Assembly (NCBI RefSeq): GCF_020181595.1
Contig: NZ_CP084028.1
Location: 4,432,021 to 4,496,020 of the forward strand
From: [Mycobacterium] vasticus
Lineage (GTDB): Bacteria > Actinomycetota > Actinomycetes > Mycobacteriales > Mycobacteriaceae
Direction of reading: 5' to 3'
DNA length: 64,000 bases
The notes beneath the pieces are model-generated. The model searched no databases, was not told where the DNA came from, and worked only from the letters and a program-made list of their open reading frames with translations. The position numbers and the translations under genes were made by a program. Numbering within the stretch: position 1 is the first letter of the stretch; each line of letters starts with the position of its first letter. This document shows positions 34,091 through 46,449 of the stretch, in pieces.

Positions 34091-34810
34091 ATGCAACGGG
34101 ACCCCTCCGACCGGCGCCGATTCGGTCATCTGGCGCGCGCGATCGCAGCCGGCGCCGCCGCCACGCTGGTCGTACTGCCCGGCCCTGCCGCCGCCACCCC
34201 CGGCGCTCCCGGGGGCGATGACAGCCCTGTGGCCACCGTCGATCTGGCCGCCCTGCAGCTCACCTCCGCCGAGGCCGGGCCCATCGTCAAGTGGCCGTCG
34301 GACCCGCCGCTGGACCTGTCGGTGTACCAGACCCAGACCCACCCGGTCGGCGGCGCGTCGGGCACTTCCGACCCGCAGTGCGCCACCGCGGTCTACGCCG
34401 GGCTGGACAGCACCTACAGCGGCAGCGGCTTCACCGGACTGAACTACCAGGAGCTCACCGGCTTCGGACCGAAGAACAGCTACTCGGTGATCTCGGTGGT
34501 GTCGAGCTACGACAGCGAGCACGCCGCGGCCAACATGGTCGCCAACACCATCCAGAAGTGGACCGACTGCACCCACAAGAAGGTGACCGGGGACGTCACC
34601 GGGGCGAGCCAGACTCGAACAGTCAACAACGTGGTCTCCACTACCGAGGACATCTACCTGGTCAACAACGTCGCCGACAACGGCGCGTGCTCACATGCCA
34701 TGAGCTCCCAGGACAACATCGTCGTCGAGGTGTCGGCGTGCCGCACCAACATCGGCCTGGTCAAGCAGGGGCTCCAGCTGGCCAACAAGATGCTGATCAA
34801 GCTGCCATGA
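34091..34810 (+). CDS. Exported four-cysteine sensor-domain protein C (PknH-sensor-like)
   Basis: 239 residues. N-terminal signal sequence with arginines ('RRRFGHLARAIAAGAAATLVV', ending AAATPGA). Core motifs 'QCATAVYAGLDSTYSGSGFTG', 'KWTDCTHKKV', 'GACSHAMSSQ' and 'VEVSACRTN'. It is divergent from B and first of a three-gene + strand run with D and E (ATGA overlaps). Confidence 0.72.
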   Translation: MQRDPSDRRRFGHLARAIAAGAAATLVVLPGPAAATPGAPGGDDSPVATVDLAALQLTSAEAGPIVKWPSDPPLDLSVYQTQTHPVGGASGTSDPQCATAVYAGLDSTYSGSGFTGLNYQELTGFGPKNSYSVISVVSSYDSEHAAANMVANTIQKWTDCTHKKVTGDVTGASQTRTVNNVVSTTEDIYLVNNVADNGACSHAMSSQDNIVVEVSACRTNIGLVKQGLQLANKMLIKLP

Positions 34811-35607
34811 CCAATCGTGTGATCGCAGCCTGCTGCGCGGGCCTGGCCACCCTGACGCTGGCCGCCTGCACCTCCGACGACCCGTCCCGCGACGACGCCG
34901 CCGTGGCGATGCCCACGGCTGTCGAAGCGCCCAGCGAGGTGCAGGGTCCGGCAGCGCCCGGCGACACCACCCCGCCCACCACGTCGACGACCGCTTCGCA
35001 TCAGGCGGCGCCGCCGCAGCTGGTGACGCCGGGCAAGCTGGGCGCACTGCTGGTGCCCATCGAGGAGCTCAACGACCTGGTCGGAGCGAAGCTCGGCTTC
35101 GAGCAGCAGTTCAACCGCCCGGCCAAACCGGCCGGTGGCCTGGGTGAGAAGTCCGGGTGCGCGGTGCTGTTCGGCTCGAACTCCGACAGCTACGCCAACG
35201 AGTACACCGCGTTCCGGCGGGTCAGTGTGCGTGACGGCGAGGACAGCTCACAGCATTTCGTCGCCCAGGAGGTAGCCGCGTTCGCCGACCCCGCCACCGC
35301 GACCGCGAACTTCGGCAAGACCTTCGACAAGACCGCCCTGGCCGGCTGCAACGACGCCGTCGTCCACCGTCAGGGTGAGGACGACCGCATCACGTGGCGG
35401 TTCAACGTGACCGCGGTCAACACCGACTCCGCACGGTGGACCCTGACCCAGTTGTCGGACGGCAAGCCCAACGATTGGACCTGTGCCCACGAGGCTCGGA
35501 CCAAGAGCAACGTCGAATCGGCCGTCACGGTATGCCAGTTCGGGAACGGCACGCCCGCCGCGACAGCGATCGGCGACCGGATCGCGAAATGGATTCCGCA
35601 ACCATGA
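34807..35607 (+). CDS. Sensor-domain lipoprotein D
   Basis: 266 residues. Lipobox 'LTLAACTSDD' gives a lipid-anchored Cys at about 22, then a Pro/Thr linker (about 25-75), then a domain with 'GCAVLFGSNSDSYANEYTAF', 'LAGCNDAVVH', 'WTCAHEARTKSNVES' and 'VTVCQFGNG'. The four-cysteine pattern is that of its neighbours. The ATG overlaps the stop of C (ATGA). Confidence 0.72.
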   Translation: MTNRVIAACCAGLATLTLAACTSDDPSRDDAAVAMPTAVEAPSEVQGPAAPGDTTPPTTSTTASHQAAPPQLVTPGKLGALLVPIEELNDLVGAKLGFEQQFNRPAKPAGGLGEKSGCAVLFGSNSDSYANEYTAFRRVSVRDGEDSSQHFVAQEVAAFADPATATANFGKTFDKTALAGCNDAVVHRQGEDDRITWRFNVTAVNTDSARWTLTQLSDGKPNDWTCAHEARTKSNVESAVTVCQFGNGTPAATAIGDRIAKWIPQP

Positions 35608-36308
35608 CACGAGGGGCAGCAATGACACGTCGAGGTGGTCCGTTTGCGGCGAGCATCGGGTGCCTGATCGCACTGGTCTCCAGTGGTATTCCCACCGCTG
35701 TGGCCGACTCCGCGGGTGACCTGGTGCCGGCGGGCAAGGTCGAGTCGTTGATCCTGTCCGGAGCCGAGCTGGGCGACATCGTCGGGGTGACGTTCGAATG
35801 GAACACCACCAAACGCAAGCCCTTCAAATCCGATGACTTGGGCAAGGATTCGGCGTGCACCCTGCTGATGGGCCCGGATGTGGAGACCTTCGGCCGGGAC
35901 TACACCGGCTACCGGTTCCGGGTCGACCGGGACACCGCCGAGAAGCCGGACTTCATCGTGCAGCAACGCGTGGCGACCTACTCCGACGCCGACACCGCGG
36001 CGCAGACCTTCGAGAAGGCGTTCAACAGAGGCGTCATGGCCAAGTGCAACGGCACGATCGTCGTCGACAAGGACGACAACGACTCGCAGATGCGGTTCCG
36101 GATGCAGAACATCAGCCTGACCTCCGCGACGTGGGTGGCCGACCAGTTGGTCAACGACGAGCCGCTGGGCTACGGCTGCGCGAACATCGCCGGTGTGGAG
36201 TCGAACGTGATCTTCGGCGTCAAGGTCTGCCAGTACGGAAACGGCGGACCCGCCGCGGCCACCATGGCCGAGCGGATCATCAGTCAGACTTCCGGCGTGC
36301 GAATCTGA
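35604..36308 (+). CDS. Exported sensor-domain protein E
   Basis: 234 residues from ATG 35604, which overlaps the stop of D. A second in-frame ATG at 35622 has a better ribosome site (GAGGGG), so the true start may be there. Signal peptide around 'PFAASIGCLIALVSSGIPTAVA'. It shares with D the motifs 'ACTLLMGPDVETFGRDYTGY', 'MAKCNGTIVV', 'GYGCANIAGVESN' and 'VKVCQYGNG', so D and E are close paralogues. Confidence 0.7.
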   Translation: MTRGAAMTRRGGPFAASIGCLIALVSSGIPTAVADSAGDLVPAGKVESLILSGAELGDIVGVTFEWNTTKRKPFKSDDLGKDSACTLLMGPDVETFGRDYTGYRFRVDRDTAEKPDFIVQQRVATYSDADTAAQTFEKAFNRGVMAKCNGTIVVDKDDNDSQMRFRMQNISLTSATWVADQLVNDEPLGYGCANIAGVESNVIFGVKVCQYGNGGPAAATMAERIISQTSGVRI

Positions 36309-36324
36309 TCCGCACTCTGCACTC

Positions 36325-36930
36325 ATGGAATCGAACCCGACCGGATCGTTCACCGGATGGCTGCGCGGTGAGTTCGGCCGGCTGAAACTGAAGCAGCTGC
36401 GGGCGGTCGCGGCCGGGCTGATCCTGGCTGTGGCAGGGCTCTTCGGTGGCCTGGACACCGTCAATGCCGGTCCGACGGTGTTCGCCGCCGACGAACCGCA
36501 CAGCGACGGCGAGTTCACCCTGACGGTGATGCGCGCCAGTGTGGTCGACGAGTTGCGGGCCGGGCGCCGGGTCGTGGCGCGCGCCCAGCCGGGCCGCAAG
36601 TTCCTGGGGGTGGTGGCAGACGTCCGCAACGACGGCACGATCCCGGGCCGGCTGCTCGGTGAGATGACACTGCGCGACCCCGATCAGAACACCTCGGTCG
36701 GTGTGTTCCGGATTCACGACGGCTCCCCCGCCACCACGCTGGGCCCGGGACTGAGCGAGCAACTGGTGTTCGTGTGGCGGGTGCCCGAGGGCGAGATTCA
36801 TCCGGATTCCGAAGTGACGCTGCGGGTCACCGGCAAGAGATTCACCGAACTGCTGGTCACCTACGGCCGCAATTGGATCGACAACCCCGGCGACTACGCC
36901 GAGATCACCCTGCCGGTGACGTTCCGATGA
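36325..36930 (+). CDS. Membrane-anchored extracytoplasmic protein (first of three)
   Basis: 201 residues. One N-terminal membrane segment ('AVAAGLILAVAGLFGGL', about 27-43), then a 150-residue beta-rich domain ('TVMRASVVDELRAGRRV' ... 'LVTYGRNWIDNPGDYAEITLPV') resembling the immunoglobulin-like DUF4352-type folds. Family not identified. Begins an operon with the next two genes, overlapping by ATGA; it lies 17 bases downstream of sensor protein E. Confidence 0.6.
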   Translation: MESNPTGSFTGWLRGEFGRLKLKQLRAVAAGLILAVAGLFGGLDTVNAGPTVFAADEPHSDGEFTLTVMRASVVDELRAGRRVVARAQPGRKFLGVVADVRNDGTIPGRLLGEMTLRDPDQNTSVGVFRIHDGSPATTLGPGLSEQLVFVWRVPEGEIHPDSEVTLRVTGKRFTELLVTYGRNWIDNPGDYAEITLPVTFR

Positions 36931-37517
36931 GTGCCCCATTGACGCGCTCGGGCCGCGGTAGGTCCGCGATGATCGCGGCGCCGATCCTGGTGGCCGCCGC
37001 CCTACTGTGGCACCACCTTCCGGACAGCCTGGACGTCTACGGGCCGTTCGACGTCCACGGTGGCTTCGGCACCGAGGCCGCCGGCCGGGCCCTGGCGGTC
37101 ACCGTCGACGACGTACAGCTCACCTCGCAGGTCTTCGGCGCCACTCGCCTGTCGTCGGGGCCGGCGGTCGCCGCGGCGGGCCGCTGGGTGGTGGTCAGCG
37201 CGACGGTCTCGGCGACACGGCAGTCGGTGTTGCCCAGCGTCGCACTGCGGGTCGGCCCCAACACCTACCGGCCGTCGGACCGGTTCGTCGCCTACACCCT
37301 GAGTCAGCGGGTCGATCCGGGGATCAGCCAGCACGGCACCTGGGTGTTCGACGTGCCGCCGGCGCTGTTCGATCCGCCCGGCGCCGACCCGCTGGCGCTG
37401 GTGGTCTGGCCGGGCCTGGACGAACGGCTCGATGATCGACTGGTGATCAACCTGCGCGGCCATCTCGAATCCCGTACCGCCACTGTGGCATTGACCGCCC
37501 CGGAGCTGACCGGATGA
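36927..37517 (+). CDS. Membrane-anchored extracytoplasmic protein (second of three)
   Basis: 196 residues. N-terminal membrane segment 'SAMIAAPILVAAALLWHHLP', then a beta-rich domain 'ALAVTVDDVQLTSQVFGAT' with a long strand-rich stretch. The layout (anchor plus beta domain of similar length) matches the previous gene. Family unknown. ATGA overlaps on both sides. Confidence 0.6.
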   Translation: MSAPLTRSGRGRSAMIAAPILVAAALLWHHLPDSLDVYGPFDVHGGFGTEAAGRALAVTVDDVQLTSQVFGATRLSSGPAVAAAGRWVVVSATVSATRQSVLPSVALRVGPNTYRPSDRFVAYTLSQRVDPGISQHGTWVFDVPPALFDPPGADPLALVVWPGLDERLDDRLVINLRGHLESRTATVALTAPELTG

Positions 37518-38020
37518 GCGTCCGCACGCTCGCGCTCTGGCAGCGCAATGTGATCGGCCTCGCCGTCGCGGCGCTGGCGGCAGGTGTCCTGATCCTGACC
37601 GACATCTATCCGGACTGGTCGGCCTATCACGCCGGGACCACCCCGCGGCTGGTCGCCGCCAAGGGCCAGAGCGTGACCGCCGACGGCCAGACCTGGCGGC
37701 TCGGCGGGATCCGTCACCTCAACGCGGTGCCCGGCGTGGTAGCCGGCTCGCTGCCGCCGCAGACGGCGATGACGGTCGTCACGGTCGAACGAACCGGCCC
37801 ACCCTCAGCGGCCGAGTGCACCGCCGTCATCACCGACGGGCGGCGGCGCTGGTCGTCCGCGCTGGCCCAGGGCCGGGCGCCACTGGTCGCCGGTGCCGTC
37901 GAACGCTGTAGCCGGCCCGGGCCGCTGCAGCTGAGCTTCCTGCTGCCCTCCGACGCCGTACCCACCGCCGTAGACCTGGTCGACACCAACGGTGCGATCA
38001 TGCTGCGAATCCTGCTGTGA
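37514..38020 (+). CDS. Membrane-anchored extracytoplasmic protein (third of three)
   Basis: 168 residues. Membrane segment 'NVIGLAVAALAAGVLILTDIY', then a beta domain with two cysteines ('[15 protein letters not shown]' and '[10 protein letters not shown]'), probably a disulfide. The three proteins of this operon probably form an envelope complex (inference from repeated anchor-plus-beta-domain design and tight coupling). The 3' end overlaps the convergent membrane gene by up to 216 bases. Confidence 0.6.
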   Translation: MSVRTLALWQRNVIGLAVAALAAGVLILTDIYPDWSAYHAGTTPRLVAAKGQSVTADGQTWRLGGIRHLNAVPGVVAGSLPPQTAMTVVTVERTGPPSAAECTAVITDGRRRWSSALAQGRAPLVAGAVERCSRPGPLQLSFLLPSDAVPTAVDLVDTNGAIMLRILL

Positions 38021-39258
38021 CACTGTGGTTTCGCCGATAGTGGCGGTCAGATTCGCCCGGCGCACGCAGTAGCCGAACATCGCCGCGACCAGGGCGATCC
38101 GCAACGGCTGAACGATCAGCTGCGAGATCAGGCTCAGGGTCCCGCCGAACGCCGACCAGAACTCATGGCCGTGCGGCCCCAGCAGGGCCGCCATGCCCCG
38201 GTACAGATAGCCGTCGGTCAACTGGCTGCGGTAGTAGCTGCCCCGCATATCCAGCCACGCCAACACCACGTATGCCAGCACGTAGGCCGACAGCCCGATC
38301 GGGCCGCCGTGCACGATCAGCTTGGCCGCATCGACGATCGGCCCGAACCGCCCGGTCTTGGACCGCACATACTCCGATGCCCTGGCGCGCACCGGTTCCG
38401 GCGCATCCTGCCAATGGTGGGTCAGCCCGTCCGCCGTGGTGCGGCGCAGCAGGCCCGGCCAATCCGTCTTCGTCGACACCCCGTAGACGATCCCCGCCGC
38501 GGCCAGCCAGATCAGCGGAACCGCCGCCCCGCCGAAAGCCGTCCGCAGCAGCCACATCAATGCGTGCCACAGCGCTTGCAACGGCTGAAAATGCGAGAAC
38601 GCCTCAGCGCGAACGTCTTCGAACCACACCGCCAATCGGCGGTGGCTGAACCACTCCCCCGGCTTGATCAGGAACGTGATCCCGGCCGCCAGCGAGAAGG
38701 TCAGCACCAGGAACACCCACAGTGCGTCGATGTAGACCCGCACCGCGGTGAGCACGGCCGGCAGTCGACTGCTGAAGTGCGCCAGCAGGAATCGGGCCGC
38801 CAGAGCCGCACCCACCACGATCCAGGTGACTCGCGAGATCGGCAGCAGCTCGGTGTTGATCCCGCTCATGGCGTCGGTCACCCGATAGTTCAGCGCCGCG
38901 CGCTGATAGGCCAGCCAGTCCTCCTTGAACATCTGCCAGCCGAGGTAGATCGCGAAGAACGGCACGATCACGCTGGTGAACATGTCCACGCTGGCCAGCG
39001 GCCGTCGCGGCAGCGACGCCAGCGCCGGAATTCCTCGCCGCAGCACCAGGAACATCGCCACGTACGAACCCAGTTGCGCCAGACCGGCTCCGGGCATGAT
39101 CAGTGCCGCCCACAACGGATTGCTGTGCCCGGCCCAGGCGGCCGCGGCGATCACCACCCGGCGGGCCACCAGCCCGGTGAGGTAGCACGCCGCCAGCTGC
39201 GGCCAGTACTGCCACCACAACCGCAGTGGTGCCAGCAGGTCCGGCGCCGGGGTCAGTT

Positions 39259-39262
<4 letters not shown>
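37805..39262 (-). CDS. Polytopic membrane protein of unknown function (coupled to leuS)
   Basis: 485 residues. Start ATG 39262 overlaps the leuS stop (ATGA). Seven or eight predicted membrane segments: e.g. '[21 protein letters not shown]', '[19 protein letters not shown]', '[17 protein letters not shown]', '[17 protein letters not shown]'. The last 70 residues (after '[13 protein letters not shown]') are of low quality and lie antisense to the third gene of the convergent operon. The conserved part therefore probably ends near 38020, and the reported stop at 37805 may be an overrun. Function unknown. Confidence 0.65.
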
Positions 39263-42153
<2,891 letters not shown>

Positions 42154-42159
42154 CTCAAC

Positions 42160-42165
42160 AGGGTA
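42160..42165 (-). promoter_or_regulatory. -10 element TACCCT, leaderless start of leuS
   Basis: On the minus strand TACCCT is followed by CTCAAC on the complementary strand (six bases) and GTG 42153; no ribosome-binding site is seen. Confidence 0.4.
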
Positions 42166-42326
42166 AAGGGCGCTCTCGGCACAGCTTGGTCTCGGTTGCG
42201 TTGCAGGCCGATGTGGGCTTCGTTCCAGGTCGGTTGCGGCGCTGGCGGGCGTGTCACCTGCTGGTTACCGTCGATTCAAGGCCGGGGCAGCGTCGCCCGG
42301 CCCGCCCGTGGAAGGACCCCTGCAAG

Positions 42327-43112
42327 ATGACTAACACCACCCGCCGCTTGCGGCTTCTGGTCGGCTGCACCGCCGTCGCGGCAGCGGGGATCTGCGGCCC
42401 GAGCGCCGCCGCCGACCCCCAGCCGGTGCCATCGAACCCGTACGGCCCGATCACCGCACCCGCAGCACCGGCCGCTATGCCGGTGACGTCCGCCGTGACG
42501 GCCGGTGCCCCCGTGCAGGCACCCATGCAGGCACCCGCGCCCGCGCAGGCTGCGCCGAACGCGGTCCTGCCGGCGGCCACCGGCACCCTGCGCGACTACT
42601 TCGCCGCCCACAAGGTCCAGCTGGAGCCGCAGCAGGCCACCGGCTTCTCCGCGTTCAACATCACCCTGCCGATGCCGACGGGCTGGACACATGTTCCCGA
42701 CCCCAACGTTCCGGATGCGTTCGCCGTCCTCGCCGACCGGCACAGCGGATCGCTGTACGCCCCCAACGCCCAACTCGTGGTCTACCGCCTGGTGGGACAG
42801 TTCGACCCGAAGGAGGCGATCAGCCACGGCTACGTGGACAGTCAGCAGCAGATGGCCTGGCAGACCACCAACGCCTCCCTGGACGACTTCTGCGGATTCC
42901 CGTCGTCGGTGATCGAGGGCACCTACCGCGACGCCGACATGACGCTGAACACCTCCCGTCGTCACGTGATCGTGCCGGCGGCCGGCTCGACCTATCTGGT
43001 CTCGCTGACCGTGACCACCGGGGCCGGGCGCGCGATCGGTGCCGCGCCGGCCACCGACGGGATCATCAACGGGTTCCGGGTGAGCTTGCCCGGAGCCCAG
43101 CCGCTGCCCTGA
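42327..43112 (+). CDS. Proline-rich secreted antigen (Mtc28 / LpqN-LpqT family)
   Basis: 261 residues. Signal peptide to about 33 ('[17 protein letters not shown]'), then a Pro/Ala-rich linker with repeated '[11 protein letters not shown]'. The globular domain at about 90-255 ('[20 protein letters not shown]', '[20 protein letters not shown]') is typical of LpqN/LpqT/Mtc28 proteins. By position it is Rv0040c (Mtc28). Start preceded by GGAAGGA. Likely a secreted or cell-wall T-cell antigen; biochemical role unknown. Confidence 0.85.
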   Translation: MTNTTRRLRLLVGCTAVAAAGICGPSAAADPQPVPSNPYGPITAPAAPAAMPVTSAVTAGAPVQAPMQAPAPAQAAPNAVLPAATGTLRDYFAAHKVQLEPQQATGFSAFNITLPMPTGWTHVPDPNVPDAFAVLADRHSGSLYAPNAQLVVYRLVGQFDPKEAISHGYVDSQQQMAWQTTNASLDDFCGFPSSVIEGTYRDADMTLNTSRRHVIVPAAGSTYLVSLTVTTGAGRAIGAAPATDGIINGFRVSLPGAQPLP

Positions 43113-43137
43113 TCGGCCGCCTCGTATCCTTGAGCCC

Positions 43138-43575
43138 ATGCAGATCATGGGTGTGTTGTGCCTGGTTGCGGCCGCGGTGTCGCTGATGTTCGGAGTGCGG
43201 ACGCTGATGCGGCCGCTGACCGGCGACCCCGAACAACTGGTGCTGCGGGCGGTCGCCCCGGCCCAGATCGCGGTCGGCGTGATCCTGGCGGTGGGTGGCG
43301 CGCTGGTGCTGGCCGGCCCGCCCGCGGTGGCGTTGCTGGCGCTGATCATCTCGATCACCGCCGCAATGGCCATCCTGGCGGCCGGGGCCTGGCAGGGCGC
43401 CCGCTTCGCCGCCCGGCAGTCCGAGCTGGTCTCGGCCGGCGGCTGCGGTGCCGGGTGCGGGTGCGCCGCCAGTGCGCCCGTCGAGGAGGCGGGCTGTGGT
43501 TCGGGCTGCGGGTGCGCGGGCGAGCCGGAGCCGGAGCCTGCGTCGGGGTGCGGCAGCGGTTGCGGCTGCAGCTGA
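43138..43575 (+). CDS. Membrane protein with triple CxxxCxC tail (Rv0039c-position)
   Basis: 145 residues. Four membrane segments occupy residues 3-90. After 'ARQSELVSA' comes a cysteine tail with three CxxxCxC motifs: C103/107/109, C120/124/126 and C138/142/144, each within a GCGxGCGC frame. Nine Cys in 42 residues suggest metal (zinc, copper) or iron-sulfur binding, or redox sensing, on the cytoplasmic or outer side. Function is unknown. Four bases separate a GAGCCC spacer and its start from the Mtc28 gene, same strand; convergent with the YqgE gene. Confidence 0.7.
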   Translation: MQIMGVLCLVAAAVSLMFGVRTLMRPLTGDPEQLVLRAVAPAQIAVGVILAVGGALVLAGPPAVALLALIISITAAMAILAAGAWQGARFAARQSELVSAGGCGAGCGCAASAPVEEAGCGSGCGCAGEPEPEPASGCGSGCGCS

Positions 43576-43576
43576 T

Positions 43577-44182
43577 TCAGTTGCGGCTGATGTCGATCGG
43601 GTGGGTGGCCAGCAGCGCCGTCGGCCAGGGCTGACGCCGCAGCGCCCGGCCCCACAGGTCCACCCGCGGCGGCGCCATCACATCCGACGGCAGCGCCGAC
43701 AACACGACCCAGTCGTCCCGCTCGATCTCGCCCTCAAGCTGGCCGATGGTCCAGCCGGCGTAACCGGCGAAGATCCGTACCCCCTCGACGTACGGGGCGA
43801 TGGTGTCGGGTTCCGCGTCGAGGTCGACCATCACCAACCGGCCGTCGATGTGGCGCAGCCCCGGAATGCCGGTGGGCTCGACGCCGACCTTGAGCAGGCC
43901 GACGCACAGGGCCGCGTCGCGTTTCACCGGCCCGCCCACGAACATGGTCTTGGGTTTGGCGGCCAGCTCGGACCACTGCGGCAGAACGTTGTACACCGCG
44001 GTTTCGCTGGGCCGGTTGAGCACCACGCCCAGGGTGCCGCCGTCGTTGTGCTCGACAACGTAGATCACCGTGCGCCGAAAGGTGGGCTCGAGCAGGTCTG
44101 TGTTGGCCAGCAGCAGCGTGCCGGCCCTTACCCGATGCGCGGCGGGCGCGACGTAGTCCTCGGGGTCTTCGGGTTGCGCCAC
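43577..44182 (-). CDS. YqgE/AlgH family (UPF0301) protein
   Basis: 201 residues from GTG 44182 (no ATG in frame upstream). Family blocks '[20 protein letters not shown]', '[20 protein letters not shown]', '[17 protein letters not shown]' and '[22 protein letters not shown]' are complete. By position it is Rv0038. The family's exact function is unsettled (alginate regulator or redox-linked roles in other phyla). Divergent from the MFS gene. Confidence 0.9.
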   Translation of the reverse strand: MAQPEDPEDYVAPAAHRVRAGTLLLANTDLLEPTFRRTVIYVVEHNDGGTLGVVLNRPSETAVYNVLPQWSELAAKPKTMFVGGPVKRDAALCVGLLKVGVEPTGIPGLRHIDGRLVMVDLDAEPDTIAPYVEGVRIFAGYAGWTIGQLEGEIERDDWVVLSALPSDVMAPPRVDLWGRALRRQPWPTALLATHPIDISRN

Positions 44183-44313
44183 CCTCCCATAATGGCACCC
44201 CCACCCGACGATCGTGGGAGAGCTGTGCCAAACGCCAAGAGGCGTCGAAGATTTGTACTCTGGTCTGGGGCCGGTGCCACCGCGACAACCGCCCTCGTCG
44301 GGAAGTAGGTCTT

Positions 44314-45600
44314 GTGGTGGACACCCGTGCACCCGCACACCTGTGGCGCGCAGCGCGCAGCCTGCCGGACTTTTGGCGCCTGCTGGAGCTGCGTGCCGCA
44401 AGCCAATTCGGCGACGGGCTCTTTCAGGCCGGCCTGGCCGGTGCGCTGCTGTTCAACCCGGACCGGGCCGCCTCGCCGTGGGCGATCGCCGGCGCGTTCT
44501 CCGTGCTGTTCCTGCCGTATTCGGTACTGGGGCCGTTCGCCGGGGCACTGCTGGACCGCTGGGATCGTCGCTCGGTGCTGGTGGCGGCCAACCTCGCGCG
44601 GCTGGTCTTGGTGATCGCCGTCGCGGCGCTGCTGGTGACCGGAGCCGGCGACCTGCCGGTGTTGTGCATTGCGCTGATCGCCAACGGATTCACCCGGTTC
44701 ACCGCGTCGGGGCTGTCCGCGGCGCTGCCCCATGTGGTGCCGCGCGACGACGTCGTCACGATGAACGCGCTGGCGATAGCGACCGGCGCGGTGGCCGCGT
44801 TCGTCGGCGCCAACTTCATGCTGATCCCGCGCTGGCTGGTGGGCGCCGACGACCGTGGGGCGGCGTCGATCATCGCCGCGGTGGCGATCCCGGTCACGAT
44901 CGCGCTGGTGCTCTCCCTGCTCTTCGGGGCGCACGTGCTCGGGCCCGACGACACCAAGCGCGCCATTCACGGTTCGGTGCTCTACGCGGTGACGACGGGC
45001 TGGCTGCACGGCATCCGCACGGTGCGGGCCCGGCCGACGGTGGCCGCCACCCTGGCCGGGCTGGCCGCGCACCGAATGGCGTTCGGTATCAACACCTTGC
45101 TGGTGCTGGTGTTGGTCCGCCACGTCGGCGAGCACACGGTTTCCGGCCTGGGAACGACCGCATTGTTCGTCGCCTCCGCGGGTGCCGGGTCGTTTCTGGC
45201 CACCGTGCTTACCCCGCCGGCGGTGCATCGCTGGGGCAGTTATGCGACCACCAACGGGGCACTGGTCGCGGCCGCGGCGATCCAGCTGGCCGGCATCGGG
45301 CTGTACCTGCCGGTGCTGGTGCTGTGCGGATTCCTGCTCGGGGTGGCCGGGCAGGTGGTGAAACTGTGCGCCGACACCGCAATGCAGATCGACGTCGACG
45401 ACGCGCTACGCGGGCACGTCTTCACCGTGCAGGACTCCCTGTTCTGGGTGTCGTTCATCATCGCCGTGGCCGCGGCCGCGGCGGTGATCCCGCCCGATGG
45501 CCAGGCGCCGGCGCTGATCGTGGCCGGCTCGCTGCTCTACCTGGCCGGACTGGCCGGGCACGCCATGATCGGGCGCCGCCGCGAAGCGGTCGGGGCCTAG
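44314..45600 (+). CDS. Major facilitator superfamily transporter (Rv0037c homologue)
   Basis: 428 residues with 12 predicted membrane helices. Loop 2-3 motif '[21 protein letters not shown]' (the MFS GxxxDRxGRR box) and a large central loop at about 200. GTG 44314 starts the frame; GTG 44317 is also possible. Drug or metabolite export is typical of the family, but the substrate is unknown. Followed nine bases later by the mycothiol-type gene; the two may be co-transcribed. Confidence 0.83.
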   Translation: MVDTRAPAHLWRAARSLPDFWRLLELRAASQFGDGLFQAGLAGALLFNPDRAASPWAIAGAFSVLFLPYSVLGPFAGALLDRWDRRSVLVAANLARLVLVIAVAALLVTGAGDLPVLCIALIANGFTRFTASGLSAALPHVVPRDDVVTMNALAIATGAVAAFVGANFMLIPRWLVGADDRGAASIIAAVAIPVTIALVLSLLFGAHVLGPDDTKRAIHGSVLYAVTTGWLHGIRTVRARPTVAATLAGLAAHRMAFGINTLLVLVLVRHVGEHTVSGLGTTALFVASAGAGSFLATVLTPPAVHRWGSYATTNGALVAAAAIQLAGIGLYLPVLVLCGFLLGVAGQVVKLCADTAMQIDVDDALRGHVFTVQDSLFWVSFIIAVAAAAAVIPPDGQAPALIVAGSLLYLAGLAGHAMIGRRREAVGA

Positions 45601-45609
45601 GGTAGGCGG

Positions 45610-46383
45610 ATGGCCGAAACCGAATCGATCGTCGCCGATCTCAGCGCCGAAAGCGACGCCCTCGATGCGTTGGTGGCGCCGCTGGCCGACAGCCAGTGGG
45701 GCACGCTGACGCCGGCGGCGGGCTGGACCATCGCCCACCAGATCGGGCACCTGCTGTGGACCGACCGGGTGTCGCTGACCGCCATCACCGACGAGGCGGG
45801 GTTTGCGGACGCACTCGCCGAAGCGATGAAGGACCCGGCCGGATTCGTCGACGCCGCAGCCGATGAACTCGCGCAGGTGCCGCCGGCCGAGCTGCTGGCG
45901 GACTGGCGCTCGACCCGGGCCCGGCTGCACGCCGAGCTGCGCGGTGTCGCCGACGGACGCAAGCTGCCGTGGTTCGGCCCGCCGATGAGCGCGGCGTCGA
46001 TGGCCACCGCCCGGTTGATGGAGACCTGGGCGCACGGCCTGGATGTCGCCGACGCCCTCGCGGTGCGCCGGCCTGCCACCGATCGGCTGCGCTCGATCGC
46101 GCACCTGGGGGTGCGGACCCGCGACTACGCCTTCTCGGTCAACAACCTGACGCCGCCGACCGAACCGTTTCACGTGGAACTACACGCGCCGGGCGGCGGA
46201 GTGTGGGCGTGGGGCCCGGTGAACGCCGAGCAGCGGGTGGTCGGGTCGGCCGAAGACTTCTGCTTCCTGGTCACGCAGCGCCGCGCGCTGGGCGAGTTGG
46301 ATCTGGTCGCCCACGGCGCCGATGCGCAGCGCTGGCTGGAGATCGCCCAAGCCTTCGCGGGGCCACCCGGCCGGGGGCGATGA
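45610..46383 (+). CDS. Mycothiol-dependent maleylpyruvate isomerase-type protein (Rv0036c homologue)
   Basis: 257 residues. DinB/MDMPI fold: '[17 protein letters not shown]' supplies His47/His51, and '[14 protein letters not shown]' supplies Glu and His (about 137-142), forming the zinc triad used by mycothiol-dependent enzymes. The C-terminal SCP2-like part begins '[13 protein letters not shown]'. It belongs to the TIGR03084/Rv0036c family. It probably uses mycothiol as a cofactor; the real substrate is unknown. Confidence 0.8.
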   Translation: MAETESIVADLSAESDALDALVAPLADSQWGTLTPAAGWTIAHQIGHLLWTDRVSLTAITDEAGFADALAEAMKDPAGFVDAAADELAQVPPAELLADWRSTRARLHAELRGVADGRKLPWFGPPMSAASMATARLMETWAHGLDVADALAVRRPATDRLRSIAHLGVRTRDYAFSVNNLTPPTEPFHVELHAPGGGVWAWGPVNAEQRVVGSAEDFCFLVTQRRALGELDLVAHGADAQRWLEIAQAFAGPPGRGR

Positions 46384-46449
46384 GCGCGCCAGCGCGAAGA
46401 GAGACCCGGCCGCATAGGGACGGCGCCGGTCGATGAGCGCCTAGCCCTC

